A model generated the notes under the pieces. The model saw only the letters and a list, made by a program, of their open reading frames with translations. It was not told where the DNA came from and did not search any database. A program made the translations under genes and the position numbers. A stretch of 64,000 nucleotides of DNA from Adlercreutzia mucosicola DSM 19490 (GTDB lineage Bacteria; Actinomycetota; Coriobacteriia; Coriobacteriales; Eggerthellaceae): NCBI RefSeq assembly GCF_000422625.1, contig NZ_AUGK01000003.1:1-64000 (forward strand). Reading direction: 5' to 3'. The stretch's first letter is position 1; every line of letters begins with the position of its first letter. This document shows positions 16,111 to 24,567 of this stretch, in pieces.

Positions 16111-16613
16111 CACTGCAGACCCCTTTCCGCAAGACGCTCCCACAGAGCCTCCTCGCGCAGCTGCTCGTAATAGGCCATTCTCTCGTCGTCATCCTCTGGC
16201 AGGGTGCAGGTCAAATTATGCTCTCTGCGAAAATCATCAATAAGATCCCAGCCCTTGCGAAGGGACTCGAGACGCTGCTCCCGCTCGTTCGAGGTGCTGT
16301 TATCTGGGGGCTCCTCATCGAGCATCTCAATGAGCTGGCTGCACGTTTGAGGGTCGTTGGCGTGGCGTGCGGCGTAGTCCCACAGCAGGCGCACTGCTTG
16401 GCTAGGGGTGAGGCCGATGCGAGCGAATGCGATATCGCCGGCTTTTTTCAGATCTTCGTCGATGCGCACATTCATCTGCACGGTTTTCGCCGGGGAGAGC
16501 GCGCCGGCATTCGAGGCATTCTTTTTCGCCGTCGATCGCTTGGGCGCGACGTTGCCTCGGGCCTTCTCCGTGCCCTTCGCCTTCTTCGGTTTTTCCAATG
16601 CTGCCGTTACCAT
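16110..16613 (-). CDS. RelB/DinJ-like ribbon-helix-helix antitoxin
   Basis: A 167-residue protein, first gene of the pair. A Lys/Ala-rich N-terminus of about 45 residues precedes VQMNVRIDEDLKKAGD and GLTPSQAVRLLWDYA, which match the DNA-binding half of RelB/DinJ antitoxins. The acidic C-terminal half (LPEDDDERMAYYEQLREEALWERL) would bind and block the PIN toxin. The long basic N-terminus is unusual for the family. The start at 16613 has AGGA nine bases upstream; ATG at 16622 is the alternative. Such antitoxins normally repress their own promoter. Confidence 0.8.
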   Translation of the reverse strand: MVTAALEKPKKAKGTEKARGNVAPKRSTAKKNASNAGALSPAKTVQMNVRIDEDLKKAGDIAFARIGLTPSQAVRLLWDYAARHANDPQTCSQLIEMLDEEPPDNSTSNEREQRLESLRKGWDLIDDFRREHNLTCTLPEDDDERMAYYEQLREEALWERLAERGLQ

Positions 16614-17033
16614 GGCGATCATCCTGTCAGCTTGTGTAAAGATACAGAAAAGTATAGCATGTAGCAAACAGAGATGAAAAGACTGGCAAGGCGGTCTTTC
16701 GGGGTCAGGGAAACGAGCGCAGGGCAAGAGCCTACTGGGAAAATTTGGCTGATGTGAAGAGATTTTCGCTTAGGGTTCCAGGCGGCAGCCGAAACGGCTG
16801 ATGGTTTGCGGGCGCGGGGGATCCCCCCACGCCTCGTGTATCCTGGGCGAAATTAATAATTTGGAAAGAAAGAATGCGGGTGGGGGTAATGGCTATCTGT
16901 TGGGGGATTTCCTAATCTTTTTACATGGCGTTACGAAGGGGGACTTCAAGCGCCGAGAGCACACCTGATGAGAGTGCCGAACAAGGACGGGGCACGTTCC
17001 CCGTCGTGCTTAAGATGAGGAAGAGGAGGATCG
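16614..17033. other. Intergenic stretch of 420 bp between the toxin-antitoxin pair and the molybdoenzyme
   Basis: No gene is seen. It serves as the promoter region of two divergent units. A perfect GC-rich palindrome around GGGGGATCCCCCC lies at about 16814-16830 and a small hairpin with ACGGGG/CCCCGT at 16987-17003. GAGGAAGAGGAGG just before 17034 is the ribosome site of the reductase. I could not match it to a known riboswitch. Confidence 0.6.
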
Positions 17034-19733
17034 ATGGCAACGTATCTCGAGAAGTTCAAGCGCGCATCGGCTCTGAACCGCCGCTCCTTTGTGAGGGCGG
17101 GTGCGGCAGCAACGGTGGCATTGGCGGCGGGAGGGTCGCTCGTGGCATGCTCATCGTCTCAAGAAGACGACCTGGCCGCTACGGGCGACAACAGCGCGTC
17201 AGCGGAAACCGAGGGCGTGTGGGTTACGGCGGCCTGCTGGCATAACTGCGGCGGCCGCTGTTTGAACAAGGCATTGGTGAAAGATGGTGTGGTTGTTCGG
17301 CAGAAAACCGATGATACCCATGAGGACAGCGCGGAATTTCCCCAGCAGCGCGGCTGCGTGCGCGGGCGTTCCCAGCGCCGCCAGGTGTACGCCGAGGACC
17401 GCCTCAAGTACCCCATGAAGCGCAAGGGGTGGCAGCCCGGCGGTGGCGAGGCCTCAAATGGTGCCATGCGCGGCAAAGATACCTGGGAGCGCATCAGCTG
17501 GGACGAGGCGCTCGATCTGGTAACCGGTGAAATGAAGCGCATCAAGGAAACTTACGGCAATCGCGCGTTCTTCCTCGATTCCTGGACGATGAACGGCGAG
17601 TACGCCCGCGTGTTCGGCCTGTTCGGCGGCTTCATCAACGGCTGGGGCACCTGCTCATTCGGCAACTACAGCCTTACGCCGCAGAATGTCGGCTACTCCA
17701 TTGCCGGCGGCTTCGAAACGTCCAATGATCGTTTCGATTTCGAGAACGTGGAAACGGTGTTCATGCTAGGCGTAAACCCCGCGTGGAGTTCAGCGGGCAT
17801 GGGTACCAACATCCTGCGCACGGCGAAGGACGCCGGCGCCACGTTCATCGGCGTCGACCCCGTGTACAACGAGAGCTATTCAGTGCTCGATGCGGAATGG
17901 GTGCCCATCCTTCCCGGTTCCGACACGGCCTTCCTGCTGGGCGTGGTGCATTCCATGCTGGAGCAGGATGACAACGGCTCGCTTATTGATTGGGACTTCC
18001 TCGACAAAGCGGTGCTGGGCTTCGACGCTGATCATATGCCCGGGGGCGTCGATCCGAAAGAGAATTTCAAGGACTACGTGCTGGGCACCTACGACGGCCA
18101 GCCGAAGGACGCCGCATGGGCGGAAACCCACTGCAAGGTTCCGGCCGACCGCATCCGCCAGCTTGCGGTGGAATTGGGCCGCGACCACAAGGTGGCCATG
18201 CTCACGTCCTGGGGCGTGGCCCGCACGAACAATTCCGACAATCTCCCCCAGCTGTACATGATTCTTGGCGCCATGGGCGGCCATATGGGTAAATCGGGCC
18301 ACATGACCTCGGTGGCATGCCACGTGAACTTCGGCAACCATGGCCCTTCGTTGGTGAAGGCCGGCGGCAACGGCTTGGAGGCCATTCCCAACCCCGAGAA
18401 CGACTATGTGAACGATGTGCAGGCGTGGGACATGGTGCTCGGTAAGCCCTACAACTACACGGGCCAGAGCAACGACGGTATCGAGTGGCTACCGTGCGAA
18501 ATGCGTCAAGCCGACATCCACATGATCTTCCACGGCGGCGGCAATCGCCTGCAGAGCCGCCAGGGCATCATTCAGGGCATCGAGGCCCATCGCAAAGTGG
18601 ATTGCGTGGTGGCGGCCACGACGTTCTTCACTAATAACGCGAAGTACGCTGACATCGTGTTGCCGGTGAACACCGAATGGGAGCGCGAAGGCGGCTTTCT
18701 GTCGGGCAACCGTGAAATGATCATCATGTACCGGCAGGTCATCGATTCGATGTACGAGAGCAAGGACGATCAATGGATTGTGACTGAGTTGGGCAAGAGG
18801 CTCGGTTTGGATGCCAATGTGCTGTACCCCTTCGGCCGCAAGCAGCAGCTGTTCAACATGGCCGCTGGTGCTACGGTTGCCAAGGAGAGCGGCGTGAGTG
18901 CCTCGGGCATGGCGAACCCCTTTACCGATGATGGATCGCTAAATGCCGATAGCGATTACGAGATGTTGGTGACCATCACTCAGGAAGACATCGATCGCTG
19001 GGGAGTGGAAGGCACGCCGCAGGAGGGTCGCATACCCCTGGCGCAGCTTGAAGAAGACGGCATCTACCAGATTCCACGTTCAAAGGGCGACAACTACGGT
19101 TTTATCGCCTTCGAGGACTTCGTGAAAGACCCGGCGGCCAACCCGCGCGATACGTCTGAGAGCGGCAAGCTGGAGGCCTATAGTCAGGCGCTGGCCGACA
19201 AAGTGAACGGCATGGGATACGTAGACAACGTAAAGCCGATCCCTACGTTTATGGAGCCGGTCGATGGATACGAGGCCACTTTCGCCGACTTTGCGGCGGG
19301 CGTGAAGGGTGAGTTCCCCTATCAGGTGGTCACCATGCACTACATGGGCCGGTCCCACACTACGTTCGGCAACACGGGCGTGCTGCAGGAGGCCTTTGTC
19401 TCGCCGGTGATGATTAGCACGCAGGACGCCGCTGCCGAGGGCATTAAAACGGGTGACACCGTGATGCTGACGAGCCGCTATGGTAAAACGCTGCGTACGG
19501 CGGAAGTGACGGGCCGCATTATTCCCGGCTGCGTGGGGCTTATGCACGGCTCGTGGTCCGATTACGACGAGGAAACCGGCATCGACCGCGGCGGTTCCGA
19601 CAACATCCTGTTCGGTAACGCGACGGCTGGTCAGGGCACGACGGGCTTCAATACCATGATCGTGAGTATTGAGAAGGTAGACGAGGAATTGGTGCCCGAT
19701 TGCGACAAGCCGCGTCGCACGGTGGAAGTGTAG
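17034..19733 (+). CDS. DMSO-reductase-family molybdopterin oxidoreductase, catalytic subunit
   Basis: An 899-residue Tat-exported enzyme. NRRSFVRAG (residues 15-23) is the twin-arginine signal and VACS a possible lipobox. CWHNCGGRC with a later RGC gives four Cys for an N-terminal [4Fe-4S] cluster. The bis-MGD domains follow, with NGEYARVFGLFGGFINGWG, MLGVNPAWSSAGMGTN, TSWGVARTNNSDNLPQLY, and the C-terminal VMLTSRYGKTLR barrel. Related enzymes reduce S- or N-oxides or dehydroxylate catechols; the substrate cannot be named. The FeS partner follows 15 bases later, and a two-component system comes next. No membrane anchor or TorD-type chaperone is in the window. Confidence 0.92.
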   Translation: MATYLEKFKRASALNRRSFVRAGAAATVALAAGGSLVACSSSQEDDLAATGDNSASAETEGVWVTAACWHNCGGRCLNKALVKDGVVVRQKTDDTHEDSAEFPQQRGCVRGRSQRRQVYAEDRLKYPMKRKGWQPGGGEASNGAMRGKDTWERISWDEALDLVTGEMKRIKETYGNRAFFLDSWTMNGEYARVFGLFGGFINGWGTCSFGNYSLTPQNVGYSIAGGFETSNDRFDFENVETVFMLGVNPAWSSAGMGTNILRTAKDAGATFIGVDPVYNESYSVLDAEWVPILPGSDTAFLLGVVHSMLEQDDNGSLIDWDFLDKAVLGFDADHMPGGVDPKENFKDYVLGTYDGQPKDAAWAETHCKVPADRIRQLAVELGRDHKVAMLTSWGVARTNNSDNLPQLYMILGAMGGHMGKSGHMTSVACHVNFGNHGPSLVKAGGNGLEAIPNPENDYVNDVQAWDMVLGKPYNYTGQSNDGIEWLPCEMRQADIHMIFHGGGNRLQSRQGIIQGIEAHRKVDCVVAATTFFTNNAKYADIVLPVNTEWEREGGFLSGNREMIIMYRQVIDSMYESKDDQWIVTELGKRLGLDANVLYPFGRKQQLFNMAAGATVAKESGVSASGMANPFTDDGSLNADSDYEMLVTITQEDIDRWGVEGTPQEGRIPLAQLEEDGIYQIPRSKGDNYGFIAFEDFVKDPAANPRDTSESGKLEAYSQALADKVNGMGYVDNVKPIPTFMEPVDGYEATFADFAAGVKGEFPYQVVTMHYMGRSHTTFGNTGVLQEAFVSPVMISTQDAAAEGIKTGDTVMLTSRYGKTLRTAEVTGRIIPGCVGLMHGSWSDYDEETGIDRGGSDNILFGNATAGQGTTGFNTMIVSIEKVDEELVPDCDKPRRTVEV

Positions 19734-19748
19734 GAGGGAAGGATTACC

Positions 19749-20348
19749 ATGGCTGACGAGAAGATCAACGAGAATCCGCAGGGCTTCTACTTCAACCAGC
19801 AGGCCTGCGTGGGGTGCCGCACCTGCCAGGTGGCCTGCAAAGATAAGAACGACCTTGACGTGGGCTACCTGTTCCGGCGTGTGACCAGCTACGAGGCGGG
19901 CGAGTTCCCGAAGCCGATCACCTACCATTATTCCGGCGCGTGCAACCACTGCCATGTCCCGGCTTGCGTGGATGTGTGCCCGGCGGGTGCCACCTACATC
20001 AACGCCGAAGATGGCACCGTGCAGCACGATGACGACAAGTGCATCGGTTGCGAGTATTGCGTGAAGGCGTGCCCCTATGGTCATCCGGTGCTCATTAAGG
20101 AACTGAACGTGGTGCACCGCTGCGATGGCTGCATCAATCTGCGCGCTGTCGGCGAGCAGCCAGCTTGCGTGACCGCTTGCCCTCTGCGCGCGCTGGAATT
20201 CGGACCGATCTCCGAGCTGAGAGCTGCCCATCCTGGGGGCGTAAGCCAAATTACCGTGCTTCCCGATGCCGCCCAAACCGATCCATCGGTAGTTATCAAT
20301 GCTAAACCGGCAGCCCTTGAAGCAGAGCCTATGATTATGACGCTGTAA
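19749..20348 (+). CDS. DmsB-like four-cluster ferredoxin subunit
   Basis: A 199-residue electron-transfer subunit for the preceding molybdoenzyme. Four cysteine groups are visible: CVGCRTCQVAC, CNHCHVPACVDVC, CIGCEYCVKAC and CDGCINLR...CVTAC, enough for four [4Fe-4S] clusters as in DmsB. There is no signal peptide, so export would have to be together with the Tat-bearing catalytic subunit. Start ATG follows GGAGGGAAGGA. The usual third subunit (DmsC membrane anchor) does not follow. Confidence 0.92.
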   Translation: MADEKINENPQGFYFNQQACVGCRTCQVACKDKNDLDVGYLFRRVTSYEAGEFPKPITYHYSGACNHCHVPACVDVCPAGATYINAEDGTVQHDDDKCIGCEYCVKACPYGHPVLIKELNVVHRCDGCINLRAVGEQPACVTACPLRALEFGPISELRAAHPGGVSQITVLPDAAQTDPSVVINAKPAALEAEPMIMTL

Positions 20349-20398
20349 GAGAGATGTCGAAAGGAGAAGGTCGTTGAGAATGTAGGCGACACTCTCGA

Positions 20399-20441
20399 AG
20401 GCCGGACCGCGCGAGCTCTCCTCCGCCGCGTGGCCCGGCCT
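20399..20441 (+). terminator. GC-rich hairpin between the reductase operon and the sensor kinase
   Basis: AGGCCGG at the left pairs with CCGGCCT at the right, with further GCGCG/CGCG pairing inside. The T-run after it is weak, so termination may be partial and allow some read-through to the kinase. Confidence 0.5.
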
Positions 20442-20485
20442 CTTGCATTAGACTGAACGTCGCGAAGAGAGAAGGGGGTGAGCCT

Positions 20486-22213
20486 GTGAAATTGAGGACA
20501 AAATTCCTCTGCCTTATCGCCGTGCTACTTGCGGTGTCGCTGGGGGCCAACATCGCGTGGACCACTGCTAACCAGCACGGCCAAATGGAGGACGAACTGC
20601 GGGTGCAGGGACGGGCGCTGGCACAGCAGATGGACGCCGTATGGGAGTTCATGGTATTCAACCAGGATAGGCTTTCTCAGATCGCCTATACCGAAGACGG
20701 CGTCTACCAGGGGCTTCATTGCGCCATCGCCGGCCGCATCATCGGGCAGTCCTTTACGCGCCAGTCGGACTACACCACCCGCTTCGTGAACCTCAACCCT
20801 CGCAACGACGCCGGCATGCCCGACGAGTACGAGACCGCGGCCCTGAATGCCTTTCGCGCCGACGGGGGCTTGCGGGACGTGTACGGCTTCGCCGAGGTGG
20901 ATGGCAAAGAGGTCTTTCGCTACTTAGCTCCCATGACCATCGAGGAGGCCTGCTTGCAGTGTCATGGCGAGCCGGTCGGCGAGCTGGACATCACGGGATA
21001 CCCCAAAGAGGGCTGGGAGATGGGGGATATCGGCGGCGCCATCAGCATTATCATGCCGCTGGACGTCTATCAACAGAACGAACGAGACTCCATCATCCAG
21101 GACGTGCTATTCTTCGCCGTGATGTTGGCCGTGTGCCTCGTTGTGGTTTATGGGGCTCTGAGCTATTTGGTCACGCGTCCTCTCGGCAAGATAAAGGCAG
21201 CCGTGGCCGAGGTGTCTGAGGGTAATCTGGGCGTGCAGCTTTCCTATAGTGAGTCATCCCAGGAAATGAGCGACCTTACGTGCGAGTTCAACGGCATGGC
21301 CCGCGAGTTGGCCGACGTCTATGCGAACCTGGAAGATGAGGTGGCCGATCGCACAACCCAGCTACAGGAAGCTAATGCCGTGCTCGAGCGACAGCGGTGT
21401 CAACTCGAAGAGGTGAATGCCCAGCTGCTGGATGAGAATCAATACAAGTCGGATTTCCTTTCCATGGTCAGCCACGAGTTGCGCACTCCGCTTACTTCCA
21501 TTGTGGCTTTTGCCGACTTGCTGAACAAGCACATAGTTCCCTCTAATGAGAAGGAGGCCCGGGCTCTTCGCGGCATTGAGGCTAACTCTCAGGCACTCAT
21601 GCTTATGATCAACGATATCTTGGAGATGAGCCGTTTGGATGCGGGTCGCGTGAAGCTGAACACAGAGGTGGTGGATGTGGGGGATGTCATCGCGCTTGTT
21701 CGTGCAACGGCAGAGCCGCTGGCCCTGAAGGAAAATTTGGAGTTCTCCTGCCACGTGGCCCCCGATGTGCCGCTTATTCGCGCCGATTTCGACAAGCTCG
21801 TTCATGTACTGCAAAACTTGTGCGGCAACGCGGTGAAGTTTACTCCCGACGGTGGGCGCGTATCCGTAGGGGCGTCTTACGACCAGGACGCCGATGCCGT
21901 GCAGTTCACGGTAGCCGACACGGGCATTGGCATTGCGCCGGTCGACCACGAGCGCATATTCGAGAAATTCGCGCAGGTGGATTCCTCGTCCACGCGACGC
22001 TACAACGGCACGGGGTTGGGCCTCGCCATCGTGCACGAGTACGTGGACATGCACGGCGGCAGCGTATCGGTCGAAAGCGCACTGGGGCAGGGTGCCGCGT
22101 TTGTCGTGCGCATTCCCGTGACGTCCCCGGAAAAAGACGAGATGGACTTCGACGGCGATCGAGCCGATTCAACGAGGGAAGAGGGAGCACATGGTGTTGG
22201 AAAAGCCGATTAA
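20486..22213 (+). CDS. Sensor histidine kinase with DUF3365/Tll0287-like heme-c sensor domain
   Basis: A 575-residue membrane kinase. A first membrane helix (about 7-27) is followed by an extracytoplasmic domain with CLQCHGEP, in which Cys156-x2-Cys159-His160 is a heme-c attachment motif as in Tll0287/DUF3365 sensors. A second membrane helix (about 213-235) leads to HAMP, a coiled coil, a HisKA domain with SHELRTP (His330) and an HATPase domain with DTGIGI and GTGLGLAIVHEY. It is likely to sense redox state or a diatomic ligand and to phosphorylate the response regulator, whose gene overlaps its end. Location after dmsAB-like genes suggests that it controls them. Confidence 0.92.
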   Translation: MKLRTKFLCLIAVLLAVSLGANIAWTTANQHGQMEDELRVQGRALAQQMDAVWEFMVFNQDRLSQIAYTEDGVYQGLHCAIAGRIIGQSFTRQSDYTTRFVNLNPRNDAGMPDEYETAALNAFRADGGLRDVYGFAEVDGKEVFRYLAPMTIEEACLQCHGEPVGELDITGYPKEGWEMGDIGGAISIIMPLDVYQQNERDSIIQDVLFFAVMLAVCLVVVYGALSYLVTRPLGKIKAAVAEVSEGNLGVQLSYSESSQEMSDLTCEFNGMARELADVYANLEDEVADRTTQLQEANAVLERQRCQLEEVNAQLLDENQYKSDFLSMVSHELRTPLTSIVAFADLLNKHIVPSNEKEARALRGIEANSQALMLMINDILEMSRLDAGRVKLNTEVVDVGDVIALVRATAEPLALKENLEFSCHVAPDVPLIRADFDKLVHVLQNLCGNAVKFTPDGGRVSVGASYDQDADAVQFTVADTGIGIAPVDHERIFEKFAQVDSSSTRRYNGTGLGLAIVHEYVDMHGGSVSVESALGQGAAFVVRIPVTSPEKDEMDFDGDRADSTREEGAHGVGKAD

Positions 22214-22928
22214 AGTCATGCTCATCGATGATGATCCGAGCATTCACGAGAGCCTGCGCGATGTAGTGGAGGAGGTGGGCTACGAGTTCTGCGGCGCCCT
22301 GAGCGGCCGCGAGGGGCTGCGCCTTCTGGATGAGGAGCGCCCCGACCTGCTCCTGCTCGATGTCATGATGCCTGGCATGAACGGCTTCGACGTGTGCCGG
22401 CAGATGCGCGAGGCGGGCCGGCGCATACCGGTTATCTTCCTTACTGCGAAAAACGACATCGTCGATAAAAGCACCGGCTTCGGCGTGGGCGCCGACGATT
22501 ACGTGACCAAGCCCTTCATTGCCGACGAGTTGCTGCTGCGCATCGATGCTCATGTGCGTCGCCATCGCGACGACCTGCAGCACGTGCGCCGCACCGAAGA
22601 GGCATCGGAGACTCCTACGCGCCGCTCGCCTTGTCGTATCGGCGAGCTGGAGGTGTTTTTCGATCGCTATGAGGTGCACTTGCGCGGCGAGGCGGTGACG
22701 CTCACTGCCAAGGAGTTCGAAATCCTCTCTCTGTTAGCAGAAAGCCCCGGTGAGGTGTTTACGCGTCGGCGTATCTATGAGCACTTATGGGGCGAGACGG
22801 CTGAAGTAGACGAGAACTCCATTACCGTGTTCATGCGCAAAATTCGCGAGAAAATCGAGGACAATCCTAGCGAGCCCCGCTATCTGCTCACGGTTTGGCG
22901 CGTCGGCTACAAACTTGCGGCAGAGTAG
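22191..22928 (+). CDS. OmpR/PhoB-family response regulator
   Basis: A 245-residue regulator. The receiver domain has IDDDPS, the phospho-acceptor region LLLLDVMMPGMNG and the conserved Lys in DDYVTKPF. The C-terminal winged helix contains LTAKEFEILSLLAESPGEVFTR and RYLLTVWRVGYKL. Its ATG lies 23 bases inside the end of the kinase gene, so the two are coupled. It probably activates or represses the upstream molybdoenzyme operon in response to the heme-type kinase. Confidence 0.94.
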   Translation: MVLEKPIKVMLIDDDPSIHESLRDVVEEVGYEFCGALSGREGLRLLDEERPDLLLLDVMMPGMNGFDVCRQMREAGRRIPVIFLTAKNDIVDKSTGFGVGADDYVTKPFIADELLLRIDAHVRRHRDDLQHVRRTEEASETPTRRSPCRIGELEVFFDRYEVHLRGEAVTLTAKEFEILSLLAESPGEVFTRRRIYEHLWGETAEVDENSITVFMRKIREKIEDNPSEPRYLLTVWRVGYKLAAE

Positions 22929-23232
22929 CGTGTTCGCGCTGTCGATCCCCCAGGAGTCCTCAGCCCCTCGACGAGTTCTCCTTTTTCAAGTGGAAAACAC
23001 TTTTGATGGCAGAGGCGGTCTCGCGTTTCCCATGAGCTATTCGATTCGTTGGACATAACTGCGCGTGGTACTACAACCCTCGCTTAATCCTAATCGTAAA
23101 GGCTATCTTTCTGCTTCGCCATCCTCTTATCTCACCTGCGAGATTGTCGTGAATCGCGAGGTCCTTTTGTTGCCAGTTTGTTAGAATAGTTCAGAATCAC
23201 GCAAACTGTGCCCAAAGGAGAGACGCGCACCC
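22929..23232. other. Intergenic stretch of 304 bp
   Basis: No gene is seen. It ends in CCCAAAGGAGAGACGCGCACC, which holds the ribosome site of the CoA ligase. A weak stem with AGGAG/CTCCT then a T-run at about 22951-22984 may end the two-component operon. Upstream of the ligase, the bases around TTGTTAGAATAG are AT-rich and may hold its promoter. Confidence 0.5.
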
Positions 23233-24468
23233 ATGGAGATGACAGAGGAGCAGCTTTCGCTTATCACGTGCGAGCTGGCAACAATTAAGGAACGCTCGCC
23301 GTTCTACGCGAAGAAATTCGACGGCATCGACATGGCCGCCGTGCGCACCCAGGCCGACTTCGAGCGCCTGCCCTTCTCCGAGAAGGATGACCTGCGAGGT
23401 GTGTACCCGCTCGGCCTGCAGGCCGTGCCCGACGAGGAGGTGGTGCGCATCCACTCCTCCTCTGGCACCACGGGCACGCCGGTCATCATCCCCTACACCC
23501 AGCAGGACGTCATCGACTGGGCTACCCAGTTTGCCCGCTGCTACGAGATGGCCGGCATCACGCCCCTCGACCGCATCCAGATCACCCCGGGCTACGGCCT
23601 GTGGACCGCCGGCATCGGTTTTCAGCTGGGTGCCGAGCGTTTGGGCGCCATGGCCATTCCCATGGGTCCGGGCAACACCGACAAGCAGCTCCAGATGATG
23701 CAGGACCTGAAATCCACGGTCATAACCGCCACCAGCTCCTACGCTCTGCTTTTGGCCGAGGAAATCTCCAAGCGCGGCCTGCGCGACAAGATTCACCTGA
23801 AGAAGGGCGTCATCGGGTCGGAGCGCTGGGGCGAGAAGATGCGCAACCGCATCCAGAACGAGCTGGGCATCGAGATCTACGACATCTACGGCCTCACCGA
23901 GGTGTACGGCCCCGGCATCGGCATCTCCTGCGATGCCCATGCCGGCATGCACATCTGGGACGACTTCGTCTACATCGAGATCGTGGATCCGGAAACCGGT
24001 GAGAACCTGCCCGACGGCGAGGTGGGCGAGCTGGTGCTCACTACGCTGCGCAAGCAGGGCGCCCCGCTTATCCGCTACCGCACCCACGACCTCACGCGCA
24101 TCATCCCCGGTACCTGCCCCTGCGGCTGCCGCCACCCGCGCATCGATACGCTCACGGGCCGCACCGACGACATGTTTAAGGTGAAGGGCTGCAACATGTT
24201 CCCGGCCCAGGTGGAGGAGGTCATCAAGGCCACCGACGGCACCAGTTCCGAATACCAGGTGATGATCGAGGCTGTGAACGGCCACGACGTGCTCACCGTG
24301 CTGTTCGAGACGCCTCTTGAGGGCGAGGCGCTCGCCCGCTGTGAGGAGGAGCTCGCGCTCATCTTCAAGGCGAAGTTGGGCTGCACCCCCGAGGCCAAGG
24401 GCGTGCCCATGGGCGAGCTGCCGCGTTCCGAGAAGAAGACGAAGCGCATCTTCGACAGCCGCTACTAG
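23233..24468 (+). CDS. paaK: Phenylacetate-CoA ligase family adenylate-forming enzyme
   Basis: A 411-residue ligase that would convert an aryl or acyl acid with ATP and CoA to its thioester, or run in reverse. HSSSGTTGTPVIIPYT is the P-loop-like A3 motif; YDIYGLTEVYGPG and YRTHDLTRI follow; the C-terminal GRTDDMFKVKGCNMFPAQVEEV and a final ...KTKRIFD with Lys are typical for PaaK. Slightly shorter than the usual 430 residues. In anaerobes such enzymes work next to IorAB on aryl-acetates; here iorAB is 10 kb away. Many PaaK-like paralogues have unknown substrates, so the symbol marks the family only. Confidence 0.85.
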   Translation: MEMTEEQLSLITCELATIKERSPFYAKKFDGIDMAAVRTQADFERLPFSEKDDLRGVYPLGLQAVPDEEVVRIHSSSGTTGTPVIIPYTQQDVIDWATQFARCYEMAGITPLDRIQITPGYGLWTAGIGFQLGAERLGAMAIPMGPGNTDKQLQMMQDLKSTVITATSSYALLLAEEISKRGLRDKIHLKKGVIGSERWGEKMRNRIQNELGIEIYDIYGLTEVYGPGIGISCDAHAGMHIWDDFVYIEIVDPETGENLPDGEVGELVLTTLRKQGAPLIRYRTHDLTRIIPGTCPCGCRHPRIDTLTGRTDDMFKVKGCNMFPAQVEEVIKATDGTSSEYQVMIEAVNGHDVLTVLFETPLEGEALARCEEELALIFKAKLGCTPEAKGVPMGELPRSEKKTKRIFDSRY

Positions 24469-24492
24469 GGCTGTCGGGGGTCGCAGGATGAA

Positions 24493-24512
24493 GGGAGGGC
24501 TTCAGCCCTCCC
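24493..24512. repeat. Dispersed GC-rich palindrome (GGGAGGGCTTCAGCCCTCCC)
   Basis: A 20-base hairpin with an eight-pair stem directly after the CoA ligase. Variants with the core GGGCGGGCTTCAG occur at 39.8-40.0 kb, 51.1 kb and 63.97 kb. It may act as a terminator despite a missing T-run. Confidence 0.6.
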
Positions 24513-24567
24513 ACACGAGAAGGAACGACAGGCACGGGGCGCCTGAGAAGGAAAGGCCAGCGGGTTC

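Noticed and set aside
16700-17033. Possible molybdenum-cofactor riboswitch before the molybdoenzyme
   Set aside because: The region has GC-rich hairpins, but I could not line it up with the known conserved bases of the Moco motif.
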